In this document: positions 1 to 8,612 of the stretch, one piece after another | How the letters are laid out: each line of letters starts with the position of its first letter | Numbering within the stretch: the first letter of the stretch is position 1 | Assembly: GCF_008728195.1 (NCBI RefSeq) | Contig: NZ_CP031598.1 | Coordinates: 62,001-126,000, forward strand | Direction: 5' to 3' | DNA from: Roseovarius indicus | GTDB taxonomy: Bacteria > Pseudomonadota > Alphaproteobacteria > Rhodobacterales > Rhodobacteraceae | DNA: 64,000 bases | Notes under the pieces: generated by a model | What the model was told of the DNA's origin: nothing | Databases searched by the model: none | Seen by the model: the letters and a program-made list of their open reading frames with translations, nothing else | Translations under genes and position numbers: made by a program

Positions 1-1
1 G

Positions 2-31
2 CTGGTGGAGGGGCTGACGAACGACGGATAG
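2..31 (+). CDS. Possible C-terminal tail of a gene entering the window
   Basis: The second forward frame stays open from the window edge and ends with a TAG at 29-31, giving only nine residues (LVEGLTNDG). The codons are GC-rich like neighbouring genes, and about 90 bases of non-coding sequence follow before the next start, so this could be the end of a gene beginning upstream. Nine codons are far too few to name a family or to rule out chance. Confidence 0.25.
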   Translation: MVEGLTNDG

Positions 32-123
32 GCGGACTGCCTGTTGCGTTGTGGTCAGATTGCCTTAGAAGCTCTGCGGGATGATCGTTTGTCCGATACC
101 TGTGGCTGGCGGGGTGTTCCGTC

Positions 124-807
124 ATGACCGATGAGGCCCGGCTGAGGGTGCCGCGCCCGCCGAGCCTGCGCGAGCATGTGCAGGAGACGGTGCGGTCGTC
201 GATCCTGAATGGCGAGTTTCGCCCCGGCGAGCACCTGATCGAACGGGAGCTGTGCGAGGCGATGCAGGTGAGCCGCCCGCTGTTGCGGGAGGCGCTGGCG
301 CACCTGGAGGCGCGGGGGCTGATCGACCGGGTGCCGTCGCGCGGGTTCGTGGTGGCGACGCCGACGATCGAGAAGGTGCAGGCGCTGTACGAGGTGCGGG
401 GCGCGATCGAGGCGCTGGCGGCGCAGTACTTCGCCGAGCGTGCGACGGCCGAGGACGTGGCGCTGCTGCGGTCGCGGCTGGAGGTGCTGAAAAGCCTGTC
501 GGACCGGCCGGATCTTGGCCGGGTGCGGGCGGCGACATCCGAGTTTTACGATGTGCTGATGAGCCGGTGCGGGAATTCCGAGATCCGCACGGTGCTGGAG
601 CCGGTGCTTGACCGGGTGGCGTTCATGCGGACGCAATCGATGACGCGGCCGGGCCGGTTCGACAAGAGCGTGGCCGAGATCGGGCGGATCGTCGATGCGA
701 TCGGCCGGGGCGATGCAGAGGCGGCCAGGGTGCTGAGCGTCGAGCATGTCGAGGCGGCCGGTGTGTCGGCGCTGGAGAGCCTGCGGGAGACGGCCGCGGC
801 GGGCTGA
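124..807 (+). CDS. GntR-family (FadR/FCD subfamily) transcriptional regulator
   Basis: A 227-residue DNA-binding regulator. Residues ~12-75 form the GntR winged helix: an LREHVQETVRSSILNGEFRPGE-like first helix, VSRPLLREALAHLEARGLI as recognition helix, then the SRGFVV wing. Residues ~80-215 are mostly helical with the FCD pattern, which in this subfamily binds small organic acids. It lies 147 bp upstream of a hydrolase-TRAP transporter operon on the same strand. A perfect dyad matching the FCD half-sites lies at 902-918 in that gap, so it probably controls uptake and processing of the transported compound. The ligand is unknown. Length is normal for the family. Confidence 0.93.
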   Translation: MTDEARLRVPRPPSLREHVQETVRSSILNGEFRPGEHLIERELCEAMQVSRPLLREALAHLEARGLIDRVPSRGFVVATPTIEKVQALYEVRGAIEALAAQYFAERATAEDVALLRSRLEVLKSLSDRPDLGRVRAATSEFYDVLMSRCGNSEIRTVLEPVLDRVAFMRTQSMTRPGRFDKSVAEIGRIVDAIGRGDAEAARVLSVEHVEAAGVSALESLRETAAAG

Positions 808-901
808 GCCGGTCATTCCATTTTTTGTGCGAGATCCGGGGTTTCCCCGGCCGGAGGGCGGTCGGGGCGTGTGAGCTATTGCATTTCGCGCGGCCTCTGT
901 C

Positions 902-918
902 AGATTGTATGACAATCT
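902..918. promoter_or_regulatory. Predicted GntR/FCD operator (perfect 7-3-7 inverted repeat)
   Basis: AGATTGT-ATG-ACAATCT is a perfect inverted repeat. Its core TTGTATGACAA (905-915) fits the TNGTNNNACNA consensus of FadR-type GntR regulators. It ends 36 bp before the hydrolase start codon, where a repressor could block transcription. The regulator encoded just upstream (124-807) is the obvious candidate to bind it. Confidence 0.7.
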
Positions 919-954
919 TGATGGCTTTTTCATGCTCAGAGGATCGAATCGAAC

Positions 955-1779
955 ATGACCCTGACCGAGACCGCCTATGACATTGCCGGCCCGGAAGACG
1001 GGCCGCCGGTGGTTCTGATCCACGGGCTGGGGTTGAGCCGGGCGATCTGGGCCGGGCTGCTGCCGGCGCTGGCGGCGGAGCATCGGGTGCTGTCCTACGA
1101 TTTTCCCGGGCATGGGCAGAGCGGGCCGGCGACGCGGAAGATGTCGCTGGAGCTGTATGCGGAGCAGGTGCGCGGGCTGATGGATGCGGCGGGGATGGAA
1201 AGCGCGACGGTGATCGGGTTTTCGCTTGGCGGGATGATCAACCGGAAGCTGGCGATGATGGCGCCCGAGCGGGTGCGGGCGCTGGCCATTCTGAATTCAC
1301 CGCATGAACGGAGCCCGGAGGCACAGGCGCGGGTGGAAGCGCAGGCCGACCAGAGCGCGCAGGGCGGGCCGGGGGCGACCATCGACGCGGCGCTGGCGCG
1401 GTGGTTCACGGAAGGGTTTCGGGAAGAGCATGAGGATGTGGTCGAGGCGGTGCGGGCGCAGGTGCTGTCGTGTGACCCGGCGAGCTATGCCGATGCGCGC
1501 TCGGTCCTGGCGCACGGGGTGAAGGAGCTGATCGCACCGGAGCCGCCGTTGGCCCTGCCGACGCTGATTGCCACGTCGGAGAATGACAGCGGCAGCACGC
1601 CGGGGATGGCGCGGGCGATGCAGGACGAGATTGCCGGATCGGTACTGGAGATCGTGCCGAAGGTGAAACACCTCGGCTTGCTGGAGCGGCCGGAGGTATT
1701 CGAACGGATGCTGTTGGCTTTTCTTGACCGGGTTGAGGCCGGAGAGGCGCCCGCTGTGCGACGGGGGGTGGCCGGATGA
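955..1779 (+). CDS. Alpha/beta-fold hydrolase (3-oxoadipate enol-lactonase-like)
   Basis: A 274-residue cytoplasmic alpha/beta hydrolase with no signal peptide. Visible family marks are the oxyanion segment VLIHGLGLSR near residue 20, the DFPGHGQSG loop, the nucleophile elbow GFSLGG with Ser90, an acid in ATSENDSG, and a catalytic His in KVKHLG near the end. The overall pattern resembles PcaD and related enol-lactonases/esterases, but the substrate cannot be read from sequence. The stop overlaps the next gene's start as ATGA (1776-1779), so hydrolase and transporter are translationally coupled. This suggests the imported compound is an ester or lactone cleaved on entry (inference). Confidence 0.9.
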   Translation: MTLTETAYDIAGPEDGPPVVLIHGLGLSRAIWAGLLPALAAEHRVLSYDFPGHGQSGPATRKMSLELYAEQVRGLMDAAGMESATVIGFSLGGMINRKLAMMAPERVRALAILNSPHERSPEAQARVEAQADQSAQGGPGATIDAALARWFTEGFREEHEDVVEAVRAQVLSCDPASYADARSVLAHGVKELIAPEPPLALPTLIATSENDSGSTPGMARAMQDEIAGSVLEIVPKVKHLGLLERPEVFERMLLAFLDRVEAGEAPAVRRGVAG

Positions 1780-3695
1780 TGGACGAGGACAAGTATCAAG
1801 GCCCCGCCCTGCTTGGTTTCGTGCTCCGCGTCGTCGGGCTGACGCTGTTTGCCTACATGGCCTATGCCACGCTTTACGGGCCCTACAAGACGACGGTGGT
1901 GCACCTGGCGCTGTTTGCCGCCGCGATGCTGTTCATCGCCTTTCTCGGGCGGGGCCGGTCGGAGGTGCCCGGGATGCGGGCGGTGCAATGGGGGCTGGAC
2001 GTGGTGGCCGCCGTCGCGGCGGTGGGCAGCATGGGGTACCTGGTGGTCGAGTACGAGCGGCTGCTGAACCTGTGGGGGTCGAGTTACCTGACGCAGATGG
2101 ATGTCTGGGTTGGGTTCGTGATGGTGGCCGTGGCGCTGGAGGCGGCGCGGCGGCAATCGATAGTGCTGGCGCTGCTGGGTCTGGCGGGGGTGGCCTACAT
2201 GATGTGGGGCAACCTGCTGCCGGGTGTGTTTGCCCATGCGGGGATGGATGCGCAGCGGTTTGCCTACATCGTGGCCTATACCAGCGAGGGGCTGTTCGGC
2301 ACCGGGCTTCAGGTGGCGGCGACCTACCTGTTCATGTTCATGATGTTCGGGGCGACGCTGCAGGCGACGAAGACGGGTGATTTCATCATCAACCTCGCCA
2401 ATGCGGGGCTGGGGCGGCAGACCGGGGGTGCCGCGAAGGGTTCTATGGCGGCAAGTGCCGGGCTGGGCACGATGGTGGGCAGCGCGGTGGGCAATGTCGT
2501 GGCGACGGGGACGTTCACCATTCCGCTGATGATCAGGACCGGGTTCAGGCGGCATGTGGCGGCGGCGGTGGAGACCAACACCTCGGAAGGGGCGCAGCTG
2601 GTGCCGCCGATCATGGGGGCGGCGGCCTTCATCATGGCGCAGATCACCGGCATTTCCTATGCGACCATCGCGGTGGCCGCGATCATTCCGGCCGTGCTGT
2701 ATTACCTGTCGCTCTACTGGGTCATTCATATCGAGGCGCTGAAGGAAGGGCTTCGGGGGATGCCGGAGGACGAGATCCCCTCGGCAAAGGAGACGATGAA
2801 GGATGGCTGGCACCTGCTGATCGCGCCGGTGCTGCTGTTCTGGCTGCTGATCGTCGAGAGTTACACGCCGGCCTATGCCAGCCTGATCGCGCTGGCGGTG
2901 GCGCTGTTGGCCGGTATGGCAAGGGCGGTGACGCGGGTGCCGATAAGGGAGCTGGTGGGCCAGTTCGATACCGGGATCCGTCAGGCGGCGGGTATCACGG
3001 CGCTGATCATCTCGATCGGGATCTTGCAGGCGGCGATCGTGGCGACGGGGCTGGGGCCGAGGCTGACGGAGATCATTCTGAGCGTGAGTGACGGGTCGCT
3101 GATATTGACGGCCTTGCTGACGGTGGTGGCGGCGACGCTGCTGGGGATGGGGATGCCGACGCCGATTGCGTATCTGCTGCTGGCGATGTTCGCGGCGCCG
3201 GCGCTGATCACGGCGGGCGCGCCGAAGCTGGGGGCGCATCTGTTTCTGTTCTACTTTGCCATCAAGTCGGGCTCGACCCCGCCGGTGGCCTTGGTGGCGG
3301 TGGTGGCGGCGGGGATCGCCAAGGCGAACTGGTGGCGGACCTCCGTCACGGCCTTCGTGCATTCGCTGCCCGGGTTCATCGTGGCCTTCATGTTCCTTTA
3401 TTCCGATGCGCTGCTGATGCAGGGCGCGCCGTTGCAGATTGCGGCGGCGGCGGTCAGCGCGGGCGTCGGCGTGTTCGCCATGGCGGCCGGCATTCAGGGC
3501 TGGTGCGGCGACTGGATCAGCTGGCCGGAGCGGGCTGCGCTGGTGGCGGCGGCCATCTCACTCATCAATCCCGGAAGCCTGACCGACGTCGCCGGGTTCG
3601 CCGTCGTCGGGGGAATCCTTGCGTTCCGGCTTGTCCGGAAACGCGGGCCAGAAAGCGAGACCCGTGAAACCAGAAGTCCAACAAAGGAGATCTGA
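1776..3695 (+). CDS. TRAP transporter fused permease (4TM/12TM, TAXI type)
   Basis: A 639-residue integral membrane protein in which the small (DctQ-like) and large (DctM-like) TRAP permease subunits are fused, the usual arrangement for TAXI-type TRAP systems. It has many hydrophobic segments, the large-subunit segment with VGSAVGNVVATG, the EGAQLVPPIMGAAAFIM stretch, and a GMGMPTPIAYLLLA segment. The C-terminal ~150 residues, including a WCGDWISWPERAALV stretch, resemble the DUF3394 extension found on a subset of these proteins. Start is ATG inside the hydrolase stop. It works with the periplasmic binding protein that begins 2 bp after its stop. Substrate unknown; Na+-driven uptake is expected from the family. 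Confidence 0.95.
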   Translation: MMDEDKYQGPALLGFVLRVVGLTLFAYMAYATLYGPYKTTVVHLALFAAAMLFIAFLGRGRSEVPGMRAVQWGLDVVAAVAAVGSMGYLVVEYERLLNLWGSSYLTQMDVWVGFVMVAVALEAARRQSIVLALLGLAGVAYMMWGNLLPGVFAHAGMDAQRFAYIVAYTSEGLFGTGLQVAATYLFMFMMFGATLQATKTGDFIINLANAGLGRQTGGAAKGSMAASAGLGTMVGSAVGNVVATGTFTIPLMIRTGFRRHVAAAVETNTSEGAQLVPPIMGAAAFIMAQITGISYATIAVAAIIPAVLYYLSLYWVIHIEALKEGLRGMPEDEIPSAKETMKDGWHLLIAPVLLFWLLIVESYTPAYASLIALAVALLAGMARAVTRVPIRELVGQFDTGIRQAAGITALIISIGILQAAIVATGLGPRLTEIILSVSDGSLILTALLTVVAATLLGMGMPTPIAYLLLAMFAAPALITAGAPKLGAHLFLFYFAIKSGSTPPVALVAVVAAGIAKANWWRTSVTAFVHSLPGFIVAFMFLYSDALLMQGAPLQIAAAAVSAGVGVFAMAAGIQGWCGDWISWPERAALVAAAISLINPGSLTDVAGFAVVGGILAFRLVRKRGPESETRETRSPTKEI

Positions 3696-3696
3696 C

Positions 3697-4665
3697 ATGA
3701 TCATGAAACGCGTGACCACCCTTGCCGCGGCGATTGCCGCGACCACGATGCTGAGCGTTCCCGCGCAGGCGCAGGAGCAGGTGTCGATCGGCACCAGCTC
3801 TTCGGGGGCGGGGCCCTATGTGAACGGGGCGCTGATGGCGGATGTCGCCAACAAGGCGCAGGAAGACTACAGCTTTTCGATCCAGACGACGGGCGGGTAC
3901 AAGGATAATCTTGGCCTCGTGCTGACCGACAAGGTGGATTTCGCGCTGAACACGCTGATCGACCTGAGCTTTGCCTATAACCAGAAGGGTGCCTTTGCCG
4001 ACTCTCCCATGGCGGAGGATTTCAAGGACCTGCGGTTCCTGTTCGTCTTCGGCGTGGTGCCGCACAATGTGTTCGTGCGCGAGGATAGCGGGATTGCGAC
4101 GCTCGACGATATCAAGGGGAAGAAGTTCAACATCAACGTGCCGTCGAGTTTTACCCACGGGCTGAACCTCGAGCTGCTGAAGGCGGCGGGGATTTCGCTG
4201 GATGATTTCGAGCCCGGCACGGTGTCGACGGGGCAGGTGTTCGACGAGGTGCAGAACGGGGTCTTTGCCGGGGGCAGCCATGTCTACCAGCTTGGCCTTG
4301 GCAATGCGCAGCGGCTGTCATCGACCATGGCGATCGACTATCTCGATATCCCGCAGGAGGTGATCGAGACGATGAATGCCTCCTATGACGGGCTGCTGGT
4401 GCCGTTCACCATTCCGGCGGGCACGTATAGCGGGCAGGACGAGCCGGTCGAGACCTTCGGGCTGGCGCAGGTGCTGTTCACCGACGCGGATGCGGATGAA
4501 GAGATGATCTATCAGTTCACCAAGGCGTTCTGGGAAGGTCTGGACGGGCTGCAGGCGGAGAACACGTCCTTTGCGGGCCTGACGCAGGAGACCGGGGCGA
4601 AGGATTACGGCGTGCCGATGCATCCGGGGGCCGAGAAGTATTTCGCGGAGATCGGCCTGCGCTAA
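3697..4665 (+). CDS. TAXI-family TRAP transporter solute-binding protein
   Basis: A 322-residue periplasmic binding protein. The start at 3697 is chosen because AAAGGAGA ends 6 bases upstream and an export signal follows directly (MIMKRVTTLAAAIAATTML...PAQAQ, cleavage near residue 22). The frame is open 26 codons further upstream, but that stretch overlaps the permease. The mature N-terminus has the TAXI signature IGTSSSGAGPYVNGALMADVANK. It delivers substrate to the fused permease encoded immediately upstream. It is the last gene of the operon and is followed by a hairpin terminator. TAXI ligands characterised elsewhere are small acids; nothing here fixes the ligand. Confidence 0.94.
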   Translation: MIMKRVTTLAAAIAATTMLSVPAQAQEQVSIGTSSSGAGPYVNGALMADVANKAQEDYSFSIQTTGGYKDNLGLVLTDKVDFALNTLIDLSFAYNQKGAFADSPMAEDFKDLRFLFVFGVVPHNVFVREDSGIATLDDIKGKKFNINVPSSFTHGLNLELLKAAGISLDDFEPGTVSTGQVFDEVQNGVFAGGSHVYQLGLGNAQRLSSTMAIDYLDIPQEVIETMNASYDGLLVPFTIPAGTYSGQDEPVETFGLAQVLFTDADADEEMIYQFTKAFWEGLDGLQAENTSFAGLTQETGAKDYGVPMHPGAEKYFAEIGLR

Positions 4666-4694
4666 GGCGCGGGGTTTCTGCCTGACATGATTGG

Positions 4695-4727
4695 CGGCGG
4701 CGCGGGGCGACCCGGGCCGCCGTTTTT
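4695..4727 (+). terminator. Rho-independent terminator of the TRAP operon
   Basis: A CGGCGGC/GCCGCCG stem (4695-4701 with 4716-4722), with a further GGG/CCC pairing inside the loop, is followed by five T residues. It sits between the convergent binding-protein gene and the SDR gene. Confidence 0.7.
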
Positions 4728-4733
4728 CGTGGG

Positions 4734-5540
4734 TCAGAGAAGTTTGTGCATCTGGCGGAGGTCGGTGGTGCCGATCTCGTCGACGACTTTCGAGCGGAGG
4801 TCGCGCATGGCGTCGAGCCACTTGTCGTAATCGGCGGATTTGAAGGCGACGAAACGGGCGATTTCGGGGTGCGGCAGGATGAGGAAGGTTTCGCGGCCGA
4901 TGCCTTCGACGACGGTGTCGGCGACGGCTTCGGGGGTGAGGAGGCCGGGCGCATCGGCCGGCTCGGCATAACCGAGAAGCGGTGTGGCCACGTATTGCGG
5001 GCAGATGACCGAGACGCGGATGCCGTCGCGCCCGTGGGTGATGGCCAGGGATTCGGCGAAGCCCACGGCGGCGTGCTTGGTGGTGGAATAGGCGGCGTCG
5101 CCGATCTGGCTGAGCAGGCCGGCGGCGGAGGCCATTTGCAGCAGGTAGCCGTAGCCGCGTTCGATCATGCCGGGGAGAACGGCGCGGGCGGCATGGACAT
5201 GGGCCATTACATGCACCGCCCAGGCGCGGGCCCAGACATCGTTGGAGGCGGAGGCGGCGTGGGAGGGTTCGCCCTGCGCCAGGCCGGCGTTGGAGCAGAA
5301 GAGGTCGATGGGGCCGAACGCGGCCTCGGTGGTGGCGACGAGGGTTTGAATGTCGGCTTCCCGCGTGACGTCGCAGGGGACGCCCAGGCCGCCGATCTCC
5401 TCGGCCAATGCGCGGGCGGCATCACCGTCGAGATCGGCCACCGCGACGCGGGCGCCCTCGGCTGCGAAGCGCCGTGCCAGGGCCGCGCCGATTCCGCTGG
5501 CGCCGCCGGTGACGATGGCTGTCTTGCCGTTCAGGTGCAT
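4734..5540 (-). CDS. SDR-family NAD(P)-dependent oxidoreductase
   Basis: A 268-residue classical short-chain dehydrogenase. It carries the Rossmann TGGASGIG motif (residues 11-18), an acidic residue after beta-2 (VADLDGD, usually an NAD preference), CSNAGLAQG at the NAG position, and the catalytic pair Tyr151/Lys155 (YSTTK). After the core it has a variable substrate loop (GYAEPADAPGLLTPEAVADTV). It is convergent with the TRAP operon and shares its terminator region, so it may be unrelated to transport. The substrate is not predictable; homologues act on alcohols, hydroxy acids or hydroxyacyl-CoAs. Confidence 0.92.
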   Translation of the reverse strand: MHLNGKTAIVTGGASGIGAALARRFAAEGARVAVADLDGDAARALAEEIGGLGVPCDVTREADIQTLVATTEAAFGPIDLFCSNAGLAQGEPSHAASASNDVWARAWAVHVMAHVHAARAVLPGMIERGYGYLLQMASAAGLLSQIGDAAYSTTKHAAVGFAESLAITHGRDGIRVSVICPQYVATPLLGYAEPADAPGLLTPEAVADTVVEGIGRETFLILPHPEIARFVAFKSADYDKWLDAMRDLRSKVVDEIGTTDLRQMHKLL

Positions 5541-5824
5541 TGATTCCCTCCTATCCGCGTGCCGGGTGGCCGGGGTTCAACCCCCTCGGGAGGGTGGTAC
5601 GGGAGAATGGATGATTCGATGACAGGAAATCGGCGAGGGAGGCCAAAGGGTTATCCACAGGGCCGCCGCGCGGGGGCGATTGAAACGAAAAATGTGATCG
5701 AAGAAACCTTCCCAGATTGGGTTTTAGAGGCCATGATCCGAAGTCTCGCACCACGCTACCCACCCTTGTGAACCTCGCACCGGGCCAGTGTCCGGGGTGA
5801 ATGGATTCTGCCCGGAGATACCAC
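5541..5824. other. Intergenic region between SDR and VirD4-like gene
   Basis: This 284-bp stretch carries the promoters of the divergent SDR and VirD4-like genes. Its centre (5680-5740) is AT-richer than its surroundings. One exact DnaA-box word TTATCCACA lies at 5651-5659. A 70-codon forward frame (5559-5771) crosses it but has no good ribosome binding site and no recognisable motif, so I do not call it a gene. Confidence 0.5.
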
Positions 5825-7099
5825 ATGACCCTGCTGCTCGGCTGGCCCGAAAGCCATGACTTTGACACACCGGTTGGCTTTGCCCCCGCCAGACCGCGTG
5901 TTCGGACTGACAAGCCCCTCCAAGACCCCAATGCCGAGGGTCACTGGCTTTGCATCGCGCCGACGGGTACCGGGAAATCGGCCTCTTTCGCCATTCCGCA
6001 GCTGCTGAGCTACCCCGGGTCGGTCGTGGCCGTCGATATCAAGGGCGAGCTGGTGGCGACGACGGCGCGCTATCGGCGCACGCTTGGCGAGGTGCTGGTG
6101 ATCGACCCGTTTCAGCTTGTCTCGGACGGGAGCGGCGCGTTGAACCCGCTGAGCCATATCTCGGCCGACAGCGACAGCCTGATCGACGATGCGCACACGA
6201 TGGCGAACCTGTTCAGCAAGGAGCACTTGCAGGGCAACACGCAGGACCCGTTCTGGGATCAGTGGGGGCAGGATGTGATCGCGGCGCTGATCGTGCACGC
6301 GATCTGTGACGAAGACCCGGCGCGGCGCACGCTTGGGCAGGTCTACGAGCGGTTTCACGCGGGGGATTCCTATTACGAGCTTGCCATCATGCTGGACCAT
6401 ATGAAGGTGCACCCGTTCGCGGAAAGCAAGCTGAGCACATACCTGAACCTGCCGGACGTGACGCGGGGCGGGGTGATGGCGACGGTGTGCCAGCAGTTGC
6501 GCACATTGGCCGGGGAGGGTGTGCGGCGGAGCCTTGGCGGCAACAGCATCGACCTGGCGGCGCTGAGCGACGGGGCGCCGAGCACGATCTACCTCGTGTT
6601 GCCGCCCGACCGGCTGCATTCGCACAGCCCCGTCGTTCGCCTGATCCTGACGGCGGTTTTGCAACGGTTGTTGCGGCGCCGGCAGCGGCCCGACCCGCCG
6701 ACCCTGCTGCTGGTGGATGAGGCGGGCCAGCTTGGCGCGATGCCCGCGCTGAGTGCGGCGATCACGCTGGGCCGGGGGTTCGGGATACGCGCCGTGCTGT
6801 TGATGCAGAGCCTGGCGCAGCTGCGCAACGCCTACGGGGATGAACACGAGGCGATTCTGGAGAATTGCTCGTTGTTGACGATGGGAAAGCACACGGCGTT
6901 TTCGATGGCGCGGCAGCTGGCCGACCAGGGGTTCGGCGACGTGTCTGCCGAGAGGCTGTTCGGGTTGTCGGGGCGGCAGGTGATGATCCGCACGAATGGC
7001 GAGCCGAGCCGCAGCCTGCGCAAGCTGGACTATCGGCATGATGCGCTGTTCAAGGGGCGGTTCGACGGCAACCCGCTTTACGGAACGACGGCGGGCTGA
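5825..7099 (+). CDS. VirD4/TraG-like coupling ATPase, soluble and orphan
   Basis: A 424-residue P-loop ATPase of the type IV secretion coupling-protein family. The Walker A motif is APTGTGKS (G48-S52), followed by VVAVDIKGEL, a family hallmark. Walker B is LLLVDEAGQLG (D298/E299), and a LLMQSLAQL segment follows. Coupling proteins normally have an N-terminal membrane anchor and total ~550-650 residues; here the ATPase core begins almost at once and no membrane segment is present. I chose ATG 5825 over 5801 because it begins the conserved-looking segment. No relaxase, VirB genes or oriT are nearby. It may be a relic or a domesticated DNA or protein pump. Confidence 0.85.
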   Translation: MTLLLGWPESHDFDTPVGFAPARPRVRTDKPLQDPNAEGHWLCIAPTGTGKSASFAIPQLLSYPGSVVAVDIKGELVATTARYRRTLGEVLVIDPFQLVSDGSGALNPLSHISADSDSLIDDAHTMANLFSKEHLQGNTQDPFWDQWGQDVIAALIVHAICDEDPARRTLGQVYERFHAGDSYYELAIMLDHMKVHPFAESKLSTYLNLPDVTRGGVMATVCQQLRTLAGEGVRRSLGGNSIDLAALSDGAPSTIYLVLPPDRLHSHSPVVRLILTAVLQRLLRRRQRPDPPTLLLVDEAGQLGAMPALSAAITLGRGFGIRAVLLMQSLAQLRNAYGDEHEAILENCSLLTMGKHTAFSMARQLADQGFGDVSAERLFGLSGRQVMIRTNGEPSRSLRKLDYRHDALFKGRFDGNPLYGTTAG

Positions 7100-7149
7100 G
7101 GCGGCGGGGGCGCCTGCGCCTCGCTGGTGCGCCCCAGGTCCTGGCTGTA

Positions 7150-7479
7150 TCAGGGGACGATTTCGAGCTCGGCGATTTCGTCTCCGCGCAGGATGAAGCG
7201 GTAGCGCAGGTCGACCGGGCTTCCGGGGAAGTTGCCGACGAGATGGCTGGTGACGATGGTGTGCGCGCCTTCGGTGGTCAGCGCGAAGGGTTCGACGGTG
7301 TAGGTGTACTGGGTGGAAGCGTTGGCCATCCATTGGCGGATCGCCTCGCGGCCGGTGTAGGTATTGCCCTCGTCGACGACGGTGGCGTCGTCGGTGAAGC
7401 ACTCGGATATGGCCTGGGCATTGCCCTTCTTGTCGGCAGAGAAGTAGCGGGCGATCACGGTGGGAAGTTCGGGCTTCAT
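7150..7479 (-). CDS. NTF2-like/SnoaL-fold small protein
   Basis: A 109-residue protein with the NTF2-like pattern: an N-terminal helix (VIARYFSADKKGNAQAISECF), then TDDATVVDEG, YTGREAIRQWM and alternating beta strands. Such proteins are small isomerases, cyclases or ligand-binding proteins, often beside SDRs. It is divergent from the SDR gene at 7732, and their shared 250-bp promoter region carries a motif also found at the start of the LysR gene (11871-11887). It is therefore plausibly part of one LysR-controlled set. Reaction unknown. Confidence 0.85.
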   Translation of the reverse strand: MKPELPTVIARYFSADKKGNAQAISECFTDDATVVDEGNTYTGREAIRQWMANASTQYTYTVEPFALTTEGAHTIVTSHLVGNFPGSPVDLRYRFILRGDEIAELEIVP

Positions 7480-7581
7480 GGTCGGTCTCCTGTTTCGGGG
7501 CGGCGGTTGCCGGGACTGGCGAGACCTAATCTAAGGGCTGGCGCGAATTCGATAATCAGGACAAATCAAGACGTCGAATTT

Positions 7582-7598
7582 CGGTTTTCGGGATAATG
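7582..7598 (+). promoter_or_regulatory. Candidate LysR-type operator shared with the LysR gene start
   Basis: The 17-bp word CGGTTTTCGGGATAATG differs at one base from CGGTTTTTGGGATAATG, which reads on the minus strand at 11887-11871. Further TTATCCCA-type words occur at 7654-7661 and 11905-11912. The site lies in the divergent promoter region between the NTF2-like gene and the SDR gene. Function is inferred from the duplication, not known. Confidence 0.5.
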
Positions 7599-7731
7599 GG
7601 CCGGAAGGGTCGGGGCGTACATTATTCCGGAAATCGAAATGGCGCATACCGAATTATCCCACTTATTCGAATGCGAGGCGCCGCGTAGATTTTGCGGGAG
7701 ACATCAGCCTGCAACAACCTGGAGACCAGAT

Positions 7732-8511
7732 ATGGCCGATTTCCTGAACCTGGCCGGCAAGCGTGCCCTAGTCACCGGCGGCACACAAGGCGCCGGTGCC
7801 GCGACCGTCGATCTGCTGCGCGAGCTTGGCGCACATGTCCTGACAACGGCGCGGTCGCGCCCGGAAACCCTGGCCGCGGATGGCTTCGTCGCCGCGGACC
7901 TGAGCACGGCCGAGGGTTGCAAGGCGGTTGCCGACGCGGTGCAGGGCACGCTGGGCGGTGTCGATATCGTCGTGCACATGGTGGGCGGGTCGTCGGCGCC
8001 GGGGGGCGGCCACGCGGCACTTGGCGACGTCGAGTGGCAGAGGGAGCTTGACCTGAACCTGTTTCCGGCGGTGCGGCTTGACCGCGTGCTGGTGCCGCAG
8101 ATGGTGGCGCAGGGGCATGGCGTTGTGGTTCACGTGACGTCGATCCAGCGGGTGCTGCCGCTGCCCGATGCCACGACGGCCTATGCCGCGGCCAAGGCCG
8201 CGCTCTCGGCTTACAGCAAGAGCCTTTCCAAAGAGGTCTCGCCGAAAGGCGTTCGCGTGGTGCGGGTTTCGCCGGGCTGGATCGAGACCGAGGCGTCGGT
8301 GCGACTGGCGGAGCGGCTCGCCGCGGAGAAGGGGACGGATTACGAAGGCGGCAAAGAGATCATCATGCAGTCGCTTGGTGGCATCCCGATCGGCCGCCCG
8401 AGCAAGCCCGATGAGGTTGCCAACCTGATCGCCTTTCTGGTGTCGGACCGCGCGGCCACGATCACGGGCACCGAATACACCATCGACGGCGGGACGGTGC
8501 CGACCGTCTGA
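7732..8511 (+). CDS. SDR-family oxidoreductase
   Basis: A 259-residue short-chain dehydrogenase. ATG 7732 is preferred over an upstream in-frame ATG (7639) because GGAGA precedes it and the family N-terminus ([14 protein letters not shown]) begins here. Motifs are TGGTQGAG (residues 15-22), HMVGGSSAP at the NAG region, and catalytic Tyr151 and Lys155 (YAAAK). The C-terminus has the usual [10 protein letters not shown] tail. It precedes a GMC oxidoreductase on the same strand by 101 bp, so the two may act in sequence on an alcohol or sugar-like substrate. Probably regulated by the nearby LysR through the 7582-7598 motif (inference). Confidence 0.92.
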   Translation: MADFLNLAGKRALVTGGTQGAGAATVDLLRELGAHVLTTARSRPETLAADGFVAADLSTAEGCKAVADAVQGTLGGVDIVVHMVGGSSAPGGGHAALGDVEWQRELDLNLFPAVRLDRVLVPQMVAQGHGVVVHVTSIQRVLPLPDATTAYAAAKAALSAYSKSLSKEVSPKGVRVVRVSPGWIETEASVRLAERLAAEKGTDYEGGKEIIMQSLGGIPIGRPSKPDEVANLIAFLVSDRAATITGTEYTIDGGTVPTV

Positions 8512-8612
8512 CCACTGGCGCCCCTTTGGCGGTATCGCCGGCGGGCCATGGCTTGTCGGGGCGAAGACACCTTTTGACATGACATCACCCCCCTCTGCGG
8601 AGATCCCATCAC

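Noticed and set aside
1485..3362. A 625-codon open frame on the minus strand opposite the TRAP permease gene
   Set aside because: It is antisense to a clear transporter gene, has an Arg/His/Gln-rich composition without motifs and no ribosome binding site. High GC makes such frames common.
5651..5659. Exact DnaA-box word TTATCCACA
   Set aside because: A single box with no second copy nearby and no dnaA, hemE or similar origin marker. Chance occurrence is likely.
5559..5771. 70-codon forward frame before the VirD4-like gene
   Set aside because: No ribosome binding site or recognisable motif. The frame contains low-GC sequence unlike neighbouring genes.
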